DNA of 64,000 bases from Candidatus Thorarchaeota archaeon (GTDB lineage: Archaea > Asgardarchaeota > Thorarchaeia > Thorarchaeales > Thorarchaeaceae), in NCBI GenBank assembly GCA_011365025.1, contig RDOF01000002.1, positions 62,001 to 126,000 on the forward strand, written 5' to 3'. Under the pieces are notes generated by a model, which saw only the letters and a program-made list of their open reading frames with translations, searched no databases and was not told where the DNA came from. How positions within the stretch are numbered: the stretch's first letter is position 1; each line of letters starts with the position of its first letter. Both the position numbers and the translations under genes were made by a program. This document shows, in pieces, positions 16,527-25,448 of this stretch.

Positions 16527-17747
16527 TCAGAAGAAGATGTTCATGCATGCCACACCTCGAGCCACTGGATTTCCCAATGGATAAGGCAGCTGTTCAATCA
16601 CGCTAGTCGTTAAATCATGAACGAAAAAGCGTCCTTTTCTTGTAACATCCTCTCCCTTCAGATATCCTGAGAGTTTCAAGAGCGCAGTCACAACTTTGAT
16701 GCTCCGCGGCACACTCTTCAGAAAATCCTTCTCAACGCGCAAGTCATATAGCTTGTGAGCAAACCTTCGCCAAGCATCAAACTTGGCATCAAACTCTACC
16801 ACATATCCCCAAGATGCGTTCTTCTCGATTTTCTCCAGATAGTCTTCCAAGGGGGGATTAACAACCTGCAGGTTCTCTACTTGACTGAATGCAGAGGGTC
16901 CAAATCCCTGATACTCCTTTGGGTGCTCACCAGGTGCCTTTTTCGCAAGCTCAGGTGTGGAGAAGACCCACACATTTTCTCTGACATATCCTTTCTCCTT
17001 AAGCAGTTCTCCAGCGCTCTCTATCATGTTGAACATGTCTTTCGACGTGATATCTCGATGGATACGCGAGCCTGGCGCCTTAGTGAATGGATAGGTTGTA
17101 ATTTGGTCAATACCCGTGTCGGCAATTCTCTCAATATCATAAAGAAAATCAGCTCTATACTGAAGAGGAAGCCCTACCATTAGGTCGGCATTAACAACAA
17201 TGCCTAGGCTGTGGGCGTCTTCTACGATTCGATTGATTAGGGGCAGATCAGTGCGGTCTCTCGTGACCCTCTTCAAGGTTTCTTCCTTGAGAGTTTCGAC
17301 TCCCATGCTGATTTTGGTCACTTCATGCTTTTGCACTCGTTCAAGGTAGTCCTTGGTAAAGAATGGCGGTTTTCCTTCCATGGCGATGTCTTCGGTCTGA
17401 ATATATCTTCTCAAATCATGAAGGATTGCACCAATCTCATCCGATGATAGTAGATTGGGAGTGCCTCCGCCAAAATAGACCCATTCGACATCCCCCTCAA
17501 GATGGCGCATCTCTATCTCCTTCAGTAGTCCCTTCATATAATCGTCTTTGAGACTCTCTTTATACAATACACGATGAAACGGACAAAATGCGCAGAGCCG
17601 TTCGCAAAATGGGACGTGAACATACAAACCAAGATGTTCTGTAATAATTGGCTCCCAGTCAACTGGCCTATATTCATACTTGAGCTTCTGAAAGCTTCTG
17701 GAAACCATTCGGTTTGCTGTACTGCCTATCATTGCTACCGGACTCAT
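16527..17747 (-). CDS. HemW/HemN-like radical SAM protein
   Basis: A 406-residue radical SAM enzyme of the coproporphyrinogen-dehydrogenase-like family. The iron-sulfur motif is CERLCAFC within GLYVHVPFCERLCAFCPFH, the SAM-binding region is VYFGGGTPNLL, and KISMGVETLKEETLKRV and VNADLMVGLPLQ follow. The C-terminal domain is HemN-type (YQGFGPSAFS). HemW-like members bind heme and act as chaperones, while HemN oxidises coproporphyrinogen; the sequence alone does not decide between them. It converges with the gamma-CA gene, 7 bases between stops. Confidence 0.8.
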   Translation of the reverse strand: MSPVAMIGSTANRMVSRSFQKLKYEYRPVDWEPIITEHLGLYVHVPFCERLCAFCPFHRVLYKESLKDDYMKGLLKEIEMRHLEGDVEWVYFGGGTPNLLSSDEIGAILHDLRRYIQTEDIAMEGKPPFFTKDYLERVQKHEVTKISMGVETLKEETLKRVTRDRTDLPLINRIVEDAHSLGIVVNADLMVGLPLQYRADFLYDIERIADTGIDQITTYPFTKAPGSRIHRDITSKDMFNMIESAGELLKEKGYVRENVWVFSTPELAKKAPGEHPKEYQGFGPSAFSQVENLQVVNPPLEDYLEKIEKNASWGYVVEFDAKFDAWRRFAHKLYDLRVEKDFLKSVPRSIKVVTALLKLSGYLKGEDVTRKGRFFVHDLTTSVIEQLPYPLGNPVARGVACMNIFF

Positions 17748-17855
17748 TCTAAATCAATTATTAGCATTATGATGTGATTGTAGTACTGAAGTGCAAGAAA
17801 CGGACCCGCAGAAAGACCCAGCAATCCTTAAGATGGGATTAGTAGTTCCCAAGCA

Positions 17856-18632
17856 GTGGAGGCCAGAAAACTGCGTAGTAAAGCTGCGATTGTTCTTGTA
17901 GTATGTGTACTGTCTATTCTCTTATCCGCAAATCCAGTGGAAGCTCAAACGAGCTTGGTCCCGAATGTCACAAGAACTGGTGGTCATTTGTGGGGGGGTG
18001 ATGCTGCAAACTATGCTGCAAGTCTCACAGAAGGCCACTGGAATGTGATTTTGTCCTCTGACGCATTTTGGGGCCTTCAAGTCCGAATTACCGTTGCAGA
18101 TGATGCCTCCTTCACTAGCGTCATTGCTGAAAGCGGTACGGGGACCGGCAACTACCCCGAAGTGGGCTTCACGCTAGAAACCGCTCAGACCGTCTACATA
18201 CGCGTGGAAGAGAACTCGGTCTATAGCGACTCATCAGGATTCTTTGACATCGGTGTTTATGACGATGGCACTGCGTTTGGAGTGAGAATCGTGTCTTTCT
18301 TCTGGAATAACATCCTTGTTCTCTCTTTTGCTATACCGCTCCTCTTCATGTGCTGCTGTCTCGCTCTGGCCAGGAGGGGAAGGGGCCCTGCTGCCCAACC
18401 AATGTGGCGAAGAAAATCCTTCACAGTAGACGCACCATCCTTCGCAATCCCAGAGGAACGTAGAGGCGCCTCACGTTCTGACGGCTCCGAGATTCGCACA
18501 GTACGCGTTCCTAGAGTATGTCCAAATTGCGGTGGCGCATTATCACAAGACAATCTGGACTGGACAGGACCTCTTGAGGCACGCTGCAATTACTGCGGTG
18601 CAGTAATACAGGCAACTTTAGAAAGAATCTGA
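17856..18632 (+). CDS. Secreted-domain membrane protein with cytoplasmic zinc ribbon
   Basis: 258 residues: a signal peptide (IVLVVCVLSILLSANPVEA), a beta-rich extracellular domain of about 110 residues, one transmembrane helix (NILVLSFAIPLLFMCCCLALA), a basic linker, and a C-terminal zinc ribbon (CPNCGGAL...CNYCGAVI). The topology puts the ribbon in the cytoplasm. That suggests a receptor or scaffold linking an external signal to a cytoplasmic partner. No family is recognised. Start GTG 17856 lacks a clear ribosome-binding site; transcription may begin just upstream after TTAAGA at about 17828. Confidence 0.65.
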   Translation: MEARKLRSKAAIVLVVCVLSILLSANPVEAQTSLVPNVTRTGGHLWGGDAANYAASLTEGHWNVILSSDAFWGLQVRITVADDASFTSVIAESGTGTGNYPEVGFTLETAQTVYIRVEENSVYSDSSGFFDIGVYDDGTAFGVRIVSFFWNNILVLSFAIPLLFMCCCLALARRGRGPAAQPMWRRKSFTVDAPSFAIPEERRGASRSDGSEIRTVRVPRVCPNCGGALSQDNLDWTGPLEARCNYCGAVIQATLERI

Positions 18633-18703
18633 GCAACAATCCTCCCTGAAATCAGACAGAAAGAGAAATACGGGCGTTTATCCCTTAGATCTCCTTTGTC
18701 TGG

Positions 18704-19996
18704 GTGCAACAGATGAATTTCATAGGCAAGATCGCCAAGGAGAAGGCAATTGAAGACTTTGCCGCGCACGTTTCTTCAGGCAAGGCCGACTTCTATGGAA
18801 TGGTCGACTTGAATTTTATTCTCGGGAAGAGAGAAGGTCCATGGATGTGGGATGTTTCCGGCGATCGAAGACTTCTCAACTGCCACTGTAATGGAGGCGT
18901 GTTCAATCTTGGACACAGACATCCTGAGATACTCCGGGTCATGAAAGCGGCAATGGAAGAACTCGATATCGGAAACCACCACTTAATGAGTGAGCAACGT
19001 GCCATACTGGGCAGGAAATTGGCGGAGCTCACCCCCCCGGAAATCACCCGTACAGTGTTCGGTGTTGGTGGTGGTGAAGCAATTGATTTTGCAATCAAAC
19101 TGGCAAGGGCTCATATCAAGAAGCACAAAATCATCTACGCAACCTCTGCATACCACGGTCACACAGGGTTTGCTTTGGCAGCAGGTGATAAACATTTCAA
19201 GGACCCATTTGGGCCGCTGGCGCCCGGCTTTATCGATGTGCCCTTTGGTGATGCTAATGCCGTCGCCAGAGCGATAGATGACAAAACTGCGGCAGTGCTT
19301 TTCGAAACAATTCCTGCTACCCTTGGAATGCCGCTTCCGCCTGATGACTTCTACAAGAATGTCAGAGAGATTTGTGATGAAAAGGGTGTGCTGCTAATAT
19401 TTGATGAGATTCAAACAGGTCTGGGGAGGACAGGCAAGCTCTGGGCATTTGAGCACTACGATGTTGTGCCGGACATCTTCACCATCGGGAAGGGATTATC
19501 TGGAGGTCTGTATCCTATCACTGCCACCTGTTATAGAGAGGACTTGGATTCATTCATGAATGAGAATCCGTTCATTCATGTTTCCACTTTTGGAGGCGCC
19601 GAAATTGGATGTCCTGTAGCCATGAAAGTCTTGGATATTGTTTCGGGTGAGAACTTCCTGCGTCATGTCAATGAGATAGGTGACAGTCTCACCCTAGGAC
19701 TACAGAACCTGAAAGAGCAGTATTCTGACATTCTGGTTGAGATTAGACGAAAAGGTCTCTTCATGGGATTGAAAATGAGTGATACCGGGTATGGGCCACT
19801 AATGAGCATAGCAGGGTACAACTGCGGCGTATTCGCTGTCTATGCAGACAATGATCGTTCGGTGCTTCAATTCCTTCCCCCATTGATAATCGGAGATGAC
19901 GAGGTAAGCTACCTTCTTGATGCTATGGATAGAGCTTACCAATATGCAAAGGAACGTCCGGACTATTTGGAACTAGCGAGGAACTTGGCGATGTAG
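18704..19996 (+). CDS. Class III pyridoxal-phosphate aminotransferase
   Basis: A 430-residue class III aminotransferase of the acetylornithine/4-aminobutyrate type. It has the cofactor loop GVGGGEAIDFAIK, the AYHGHTGFAL motif, the DEIQTGLGRTG aspartate that binds the pyridine nitrogen, and the Schiff-base lysine in FTIGKGLSGGLYPI. It transfers an omega- or alpha-amino group to a 2-oxoacid; the substrate is undetermined. GTG 18704 and ATG 18713 are both possible starts (GGGTG precedes the ATG). Only 13 bases separate it from the kinase-like gene at 20010, so the two are probably co-transcribed and act on related substrates. Confidence 0.85.
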   Translation: MQQMNFIGKIAKEKAIEDFAAHVSSGKADFYGMVDLNFILGKREGPWMWDVSGDRRLLNCHCNGGVFNLGHRHPEILRVMKAAMEELDIGNHHLMSEQRAILGRKLAELTPPEITRTVFGVGGGEAIDFAIKLARAHIKKHKIIYATSAYHGHTGFALAAGDKHFKDPFGPLAPGFIDVPFGDANAVARAIDDKTAAVLFETIPATLGMPLPPDDFYKNVREICDEKGVLLIFDEIQTGLGRTGKLWAFEHYDVVPDIFTIGKGLSGGLYPITATCYREDLDSFMNENPFIHVSTFGGAEIGCPVAMKVLDIVSGENFLRHVNEIGDSLTLGLQNLKEQYSDILVEIRRKGLFMGLKMSDTGYGPLMSIAGYNCGVFAVYADNDRSVLQFLPPLIIGDDEVSYLLDAMDRAYQYAKERPDYLELARNLAM

Positions 19997-20009
19997 GAGG
20001 TTGCTGATA

Positions 20010-20981
20010 ATGCCGATTAACATTGACAAGAACATGTTAAAGGACTTCGAAGAGAAGCTGGATCCAGCGAAGCCTGAGGAGTCCCCAATACCTGCAAAAG
20101 TGCTGGGCTACGGGGAAATTAGTACTGTTTTTGAGATTCACCATGAAACCCAATCTGACATTGCCTTCAAAAGAATGCCATTGTTTGATGACGAAGACCA
20201 GATTGCTATGTACACTGACGTCTACTTCCGGTATCACGACCGATTGAAGCAGATAGGAATCGAGTTGCCCGAGTATGGGGCGACTACGGTCACAAGGAAT
20301 GATGGGCGGCCGGTTCTTTTCCTTTATCAGCGTAAGTTATCCGCTGAAACGATAGGGGACAAAATAGTCCAAAACGCCTCAGAACAGGAGGTCAAGGCTC
20401 TAATCCATGCCATTCTGCGGCAACTGCTCAAAGTATGGGAGTTCAACGCTCGCGAAAAGCCGGGAGTTGAAGTGGCAATTGATGGGCAGGTGTCGAATTG
20501 GGCTGTTAAAGACCCTACCAAAATCACGAGCGGCATAGAGGAGAACGTCGAACTGCTCTACCTTGATACTAGCACGCCGCTCTTTCGTGAAAACGAGAGA
20601 GAACAGCTAGATGTTGAGCTGTTTCTGAGACCGACCCCTCCTGGAGTACGCTATATTCTCAAGAAATTCTACCTCGCTGATATTGTAAACAGATACTACG
20701 ATTTCAGGAAGGTGATTATAGATCTCATTGGCAACTTCTTCAAGGAGCAGAAGTCAGAACTGGTACCTCCTCTCATTAACTTCGCCAATGATTTTCTCTC
20801 CACTGAAGCAGCCTCTCTTGATATCGCTCCGATCACCTTTGAAGAAGTGGAGGCTTACTACAAGGATGATGCATCCACATGGAAACTCTATCTCAGGATG
20901 CGAAGACTGCATCGATTCATTCGTACTAAGCTAATGCGACGGTATTATGCCTACATTCTTCCCGGCGAAATCCAAAGATAG
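20010..20981 (+). CDS. Kinase-fold-like hypothetical protein (possibly DUF6206-type)
   Basis: A 323-residue protein, ATG 20010 preceded by GGAGG at 19996-20000. It has a glycine-rich N-lobe-like stretch (KVLGYGEISTVFEI), a possible ATP lysine in DIAFKRMPLF, a hinge-like region (LFLYQRKL), and DGQVSNWAV in the place of the H-G-D-x-x-x-x-N catalytic loop of aminoglycoside-kinase-like enzymes. The pattern suggests an atypical small-molecule kinase fold; I recall DUF6206 as a similar family but cannot check it. The catalytic base may be altered, so it could be a pseudokinase. Tight linkage to the upstream aminotransferase suggests an amino compound as ligand. Confidence 0.55.
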   Translation: MPINIDKNMLKDFEEKLDPAKPEESPIPAKVLGYGEISTVFEIHHETQSDIAFKRMPLFDDEDQIAMYTDVYFRYHDRLKQIGIELPEYGATTVTRNDGRPVLFLYQRKLSAETIGDKIVQNASEQEVKALIHAILRQLLKVWEFNAREKPGVEVAIDGQVSNWAVKDPTKITSGIEENVELLYLDTSTPLFRENEREQLDVELFLRPTPPGVRYILKKFYLADIVNRYYDFRKVIIDLIGNFFKEQKSELVPPLINFANDFLSTEAASLDIAPITFEEVEAYYKDDASTWKLYLRMRRLHRFIRTKLMRRYYAYILPGEIQR

Positions 20982-20983
20982 CT

Positions 20984-21604
20984 TCAGTCTGTTGTCTGTG
21001 GAAACAGCTTCAGTAACTTGTAGCCCTGAATCACCGAGTAAAGAATAATGGTGTATACCGTGAGCTTTTGCATTGCAGCACCGGAAATTACGAAGATATG
21101 TAAGAAAAGGATTGTACAAGCCAAGAATCCAAACAAAGCGTAGGGATATCCATACTCCTTGTTGAGGATAATGACGACAGAATAGAATCCTATAGCTATT
21201 GCGAACAGCGTGAAGAATAGTAGGGTCGACCATCCATGTTGAAAGGGAAAAACATCGCCAGCAAAGATGCCAACTCCTGCTAGGCATGGTCCTGCAACTA
21301 CGCCAATAATTGTGCCAATCGAGCCTAATGCTTTCTGGGGCATGGTATCAGTGAATACGGTTCGTATCGTCACCCAGAATGGTATTGATAGGACGCCTGC
21401 CAGTGTTGTGGCAGTTGCAAAAAAGAACCAGTTCAGCGGAGTTGGTACTCCTCGCGTCACCGACAGTCCCAATGAGCTAAAGCTGTTTTCTAGAAAGGAA
21501 TAGCCTTCTGGATAGGGTATCATCAGTGCGATTGTTATGATGACGAACTGAATCCCAGCTACTATTCCACACCACGCTCCAATTCTCTTCCAGTTTCTCT
21601 CCAT
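20984..21604 (-). CDS. DUF998 family integral membrane protein
   Basis: 206 residues, six predicted hydrophobic helices (GIVAGIQFVIITIALMI; WFFFATATTLAGVLSIPFWV; YPYALFGFLACTILFLHIFV). The N-terminal YSFLENSFSSLGLS segment is typical of DUF998. Its ATG shares a base with the stop of the acyl-CoA ligase gene, so the two are co-translated. Function is unknown; the link suggests a membrane-lipid-related role. Confidence 0.7.
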   Translation of the reverse strand: MERNWKRIGAWCGIVAGIQFVIITIALMIPYPEGYSFLENSFSSLGLSVTRGVPTPLNWFFFATATTLAGVLSIPFWVTIRTVFTDTMPQKALGSIGTIIGVVAGPCLAGVGIFAGDVFPFQHGWSTLLFFTLFAIAIGFYSVVIILNKEYGYPYALFGFLACTILFLHIFVISGAAMQKLTVYTIILYSVIQGYKLLKLFPQTTD

Positions 21605-23355
21605 TACTTCTTACTCCTCCTTTCGATTTCCTCTTCCCTCAACACTCGTCGAAGGACTTTGCCCACCTGACTCATGGGCAGAGAGTCTAGAATGGCGACT
21701 TCCTTCGGTCGCTTGTATCCCGCCATTCTCTCTCGCGACCACTCAATGAACTCCATCTCGGTGGCAGTTTCCCCTTCCTTCAGCACGATGTACGCCTTTA
21801 CGAACTCGTTGCTTGGGTCATCATCTCGCGGGATTCCAACTGCCGCTGCTAACTTCACTTTGGGATGCTCGAATAAGACATCCTCGATCTCCCTTGGGTA
21901 TGCTTTGAGTCCTCCTACGTTAATCATCTGTTTCTTCCTATCGCTAATGTAAGTATAGCCATCATCATCCATTTTTCCGACATCACCAGTCAGGAAGAAG
22001 CGTTTTCCTCCGAAATCACGCATTACCGCCGCTGTTTCATCTGGCTTACCGTAATAGCCTTTCATCACCTGTGGGCCATGAATTGCAATCTCGCCAGTTT
22101 CTCCAATTGGCATCTCTCTTTCGCCGAGTTCGACATCAACAATCTTGCATATAGTGTCCGAAATTGGGATGCCAATCGACCCAAACTTCCTATCACGCCT
22201 ACTTGTTGGATTGATATGGGTTACAGGAGAAGTCTCAGTTAGTCCATACCCCTCAAACAGGAGTGCCCCTGTTACTGCCTCAAAGCTCTTTGCCAACTCG
22301 GGCGGCAAAGGAGCTGCTCCAGAGCTGCAAATCTTTACGGACCTAAGGTCGTACTTGGATACATTTGGATGATTGACAATTCCTGCATAGAGGGCGGGCA
22401 CGCAGTTGAGAACGGTTCCCTTCTCTCCTTCAAGTTCCTTGAGAAGGTCTGTTAGCGGTGGTTTTCCGGCCCTTGGATCCGGAATGCAGACAAGCTTCCC
22501 CGCGTACCAGGTTGACATCAGCATTGTAAGCGTAAGACCATAGCTATGATACCACGGCAATGCCCCGACAAAGACCTCCTCCCCGTATCTGACGCGTCCA
22601 GGAACATCGACATCCCCCTCTTCCAGATAGACCCACTCTGCTATCTGAAGCACATTGGAGATTAGATTCATGTGCGTCAGTTCTGCTCCTTTGGGGGACC
22701 CGGTAGTCCCGCCAGTATAGATCAATATCGCGGTATCTTCCGGGTCGATTTTGATATCTGGCACATTAGGCTCATGTGTTGTCAGCACTTCTTCATAGAA
22801 GAAGGTCTTGTCCTTCTCATAGAAGGGGCTTTTTGGAACTTTGCCAAGCAATCCCCCAATTACGACCTTAATCTTTGGCAGAAATGACTTCACACTGCAG
22901 ACCACTACAGTTTCCACTTTGGTACCCTTGATTGCCTCATAGCAGGTTGGTGTGAAGGTTGGATGGTCCAAGACAAAGACGGCCACAGCTCCAGTATCTG
23001 TCAACTGATAGTTGAGCTCTGCCGCCTTGTACATTGGATTGCAGGTAACTACTTTGGCCCCTGCCTTTAGCGCTCCAAAGAATACTGGTGGATAATGCGG
23101 AGTATTTGGGAGAAAGATCGCTATCCTATCGCCTTCGCGAATTCCTCTCTTCACTAGGAAATTTGCAATCCTATCTGCATCATCTCGTACTTCTGCGAAG
23201 GTTTTCGATGTTCCCATAAACACAGTGTAAGGCAAATCTCCGCTCTTCTCAGCCGCCCTATCGAGCATTGCGAAGAGTGGTTCTTTCGGGTATTCCAAGG
23301 ATTTTCTTGCATGGTTCGGCCATTTTGGCCCTTCTTGCCAGTACATCTCGGTCAT
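21604..23355 (-). CDS. Long-chain fatty-acid-CoA ligase (AMP-forming), copy 1
   Basis: A 583-residue member of the adenylate-forming superfamily. It has the P-loop YTGGTTGSPKGAELTHMN, the GYGLTETSPVTH motif, TGDVGKMDDDGYTYISDRKK at the hinge, and the C-terminal lysine motif MSQVGKVLRR. It activates a fatty or aryl acid with ATP to the acyl-AMP and then the CoA thioester in the cytoplasm. It is a close relative of copy 2 directly upstream (shared blocks throughout), so the two arose by tandem duplication and may differ in substrate. ATG 23355 follows GGAGAG. It runs into the DUF998 gene by a one-base overlap. Confidence 0.92.
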   Translation of the reverse strand: MTEMYWQEGPKWPNHARKSLEYPKEPLFAMLDRAAEKSGDLPYTVFMGTSKTFAEVRDDADRIANFLVKRGIREGDRIAIFLPNTPHYPPVFFGALKAGAKVVTCNPMYKAAELNYQLTDTGAVAVFVLDHPTFTPTCYEAIKGTKVETVVVCSVKSFLPKIKVVIGGLLGKVPKSPFYEKDKTFFYEEVLTTHEPNVPDIKIDPEDTAILIYTGGTTGSPKGAELTHMNLISNVLQIAEWVYLEEGDVDVPGRVRYGEEVFVGALPWYHSYGLTLTMLMSTWYAGKLVCIPDPRAGKPPLTDLLKELEGEKGTVLNCVPALYAGIVNHPNVSKYDLRSVKICSSGAAPLPPELAKSFEAVTGALLFEGYGLTETSPVTHINPTSRRDRKFGSIGIPISDTICKIVDVELGEREMPIGETGEIAIHGPQVMKGYYGKPDETAAVMRDFGGKRFFLTGDVGKMDDDGYTYISDRKKQMINVGGLKAYPREIEDVLFEHPKVKLAAAVGIPRDDDPSNEFVKAYIVLKEGETATEMEFIEWSRERMAGYKRPKEVAILDSLPMSQVGKVLRRVLREEEIERRSKK

Positions 23356-23438
23356 AGACTATTCTCTCCCTCATCTTGATTTTAGCTATCATACACTCTG
23401 AGCAAAGGTTGTTGATATGTCTTAGGAAAACAGATTTC

Positions 23439-23456
23439 GGGGGGAAAGATCCCCCC
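23439..23456 (-). terminator. GC-rich hairpin after acyl-CoA ligase copy 2
   Basis: GGGGGG (23439-23444) and CCCCCC (23451-23456) flank a 6-base loop, just downstream of the copy-2 stop at 23465 on the minus strand. It lies between the two ligase genes and may attenuate read-through into copy 1. The T-run after it is weak. Confidence 0.4.
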
Positions 23457-23464
23457 CGGATGAG

Positions 23465-25210
23465 CTATGCGCCCCTCTTCTTGAGCTCTGCTTCTCGAAG
23501 CTCTCTTCTAAGGACCTTTCCAACTGCACTCATTGGCAGCTTCTCAACAAACTCTACTTCCTTTGGTCTCTTGTAACCTGCCATCTTCTCTTTGGCCCAC
23601 TTGAGAAGTTCTTCCTCAGTTGCTGTTTCTCCGGCCTTGAGCACAACATAGGCTTTGACAAACTCATTAGTTGGATCGTCTTCTCTTGGAAGGCCAATGA
23701 CTGCGGCCATAGCTACCTTTGGATGCTCGTAGAGGGAGTCTTCAATCTCCCTTGGATACGCCTTTAATCCGCCGACATTGATCATATCCTTCTTACGGTC
23801 TGAGATTACGAAGAAGCCATCTTCGTCCTGATGCCCAATGTCCCCAGTGAGGAAGTACCTCTTCCCTCCAATTTCACGGAATACTTCAGCAGTTTCTTCT
23901 TTCTTATTCCAGTACCCCTTCATGACCTGAGGTCCACTTATGGCAATCTCGCCGGTCTCGCCTTGTTTGAGCTGTTTCTTACCAGTTTCCAAGTCCACAA
24001 CAGTGACATACGTATCAGATATTGGTACCCCAATCGACCCAAATTTGCGTTTGCTCTTGAGCGAAGGATTCGCTGTTGCAAGCGGTGAGGTTTCCGTAAG
24101 TCCGTATCCCTCAAACAATGTTGCACCAGTGACATCTTCAAACTGCTTTGCTAATTCAGGAGGCAATGGTGCAGCTCCAGAGCCGCAGGCCTTAATCGAG
24201 CTAAGGTCATATTTGCCAATATTGGGATGGTTCACAATACCTGCATACAAGGAAGGCACGCAGTGTAGGATTGTTCCCCTATTCTTCTGAATCTCGGCGA
24301 GCATCTCCGACATAGGTGGCTTGCCAGCTCGGGGGTCTGCGACGCAGATAAGGCCGCCGCCCTTCAGATAGGACGCAACCATTGTGAGGGTCAACCCATA
24401 GCTGTGATACCAAGGCAAGGCGCCAACGTAGACATCCTCTCCCGGTTTGAGCTTTTTCGGAGTTCCTCCCTCTGGAGGCTCCAGCTGAACCCACTCATCT
24501 ATCTGGATCACATTGCTGTACAAATTGTGATGGGTCAGCATTGCGCCTTTGGGCGTTCCTGTAGTCCCGCCAGTGTACAGAATCAGTGCAAGGTCTTCCT
24601 TGGGATTGATTTTCACATCTGGCGCATTTGGTTCGTATTGCGCAATAATATCATCATAGAAGACTGCGCTTTCCTCATGGTAGGGGCTCTTCGGAATCTT
24701 CCCAAGGGCACTCCCAAGAACCGCCTTCACCTTGGGGAGAAAGCTCTTGACGCTGCATACGACTACAGTGCTGACATCCGTTCCCTTCACTGCCTCATAG
24801 GTGATAGGCGTAAAGGATGCATGGTCCATACAAAACACAGCCTTTGCACCCGAATCTTTCAGCTGGAAGTTCAACTCACCAGCCTTGTACTGCGGGTTGC
24901 ATGTGACCGTGGTGGCTCCTGTCTTCAGGATTCCAAAGAATATTGGTGGATAATGAGGTAGATTTGGCAGAAAAATAGCCACTCTATCTCCCTTGCCAAT
25001 CCCACGACTAGTTAGGAAATTGGCAATTCTATCCGCATGATCTTTCACTTCTGCAAAGGTTTTTGACACACCAGAGAAAATGGTCGATGGTGAATCCGGG
25101 TGCTCCGCTGCAATCCTATCCAAGAGCGCGTAGAGCGGTTCATCTGGATAGTCCAGGGACTTCTTCACGGTTTCAGGCCATCTACTCTTGTGCCAAAGCA
25201 TTTCTTCCAT
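23465..25210 (-). CDS. Long-chain fatty-acid-CoA ligase (AMP-forming), copy 2
   Basis: A 581-residue AMP-binding acyl-CoA synthetase with YTGGTTGTPKGAMLTHHN, GYGLTETSPLATANP, TGDIGHQDEDGFFVISDRKK and the catalytic-lysine region MSAVGKVLRRELRE. It aligns with copy 1 over the whole length with the same domain order. Its promoter must lie in the 25211-25448 region shared with the divergent dehydratase genes. That divergence suggests that acid activation (here) and CoA-ester dehydration or reduction (opposite strand) belong to one pathway. ATG 25210 follows AGGAGAG. Confidence 0.92.
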   Translation of the reverse strand: MEEMLWHKSRWPETVKKSLDYPDEPLYALLDRIAAEHPDSPSTIFSGVSKTFAEVKDHADRIANFLTSRGIGKGDRVAIFLPNLPHYPPIFFGILKTGATTVTCNPQYKAGELNFQLKDSGAKAVFCMDHASFTPITYEAVKGTDVSTVVVCSVKSFLPKVKAVLGSALGKIPKSPYHEESAVFYDDIIAQYEPNAPDVKINPKEDLALILYTGGTTGTPKGAMLTHHNLYSNVIQIDEWVQLEPPEGGTPKKLKPGEDVYVGALPWYHSYGLTLTMVASYLKGGGLICVADPRAGKPPMSEMLAEIQKNRGTILHCVPSLYAGIVNHPNIGKYDLSSIKACGSGAAPLPPELAKQFEDVTGATLFEGYGLTETSPLATANPSLKSKRKFGSIGVPISDTYVTVVDLETGKKQLKQGETGEIAISGPQVMKGYWNKKEETAEVFREIGGKRYFLTGDIGHQDEDGFFVISDRKKDMINVGGLKAYPREIEDSLYEHPKVAMAAVIGLPREDDPTNEFVKAYVVLKAGETATEEELLKWAKEKMAGYKRPKEVEFVEKLPMSAVGKVLRRELREAELKKRGA

Positions 25211-25448
25211 CTATTCTCTCCTCTCTTTAGTCAAAATCAAATGCTACGGTACAGAGACCGTGCAGCTGACATAACTTGATGTAATAACATTGGAGCTTGA
25301 TATGTCCTTCTGTGGCTCTTGAAGGTATCCTTTTTCGGCTTCTGACCAGCAATCCTTCATAGCTGCCTTACACAACAAATAAGACACTGGAGAGCCAAAG
25401 ACCACGGTATACTGTCTGGTATCCATCACTATTGCTGAGGTGTTTCGA

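Noticed and set aside
24404..24961. Plus-strand 185-codon frame inside acyl-CoA ligase copy 2
   Set aside because: Antisense to a well-supported enzyme gene, with no recognisable domain.
25244..25429. Minus-strand 61-codon frame in the ligase/dehydratase intergenic region
   Set aside because: No domain, no ribosome-binding site, and it occupies the shared promoter region; probably noncoding.
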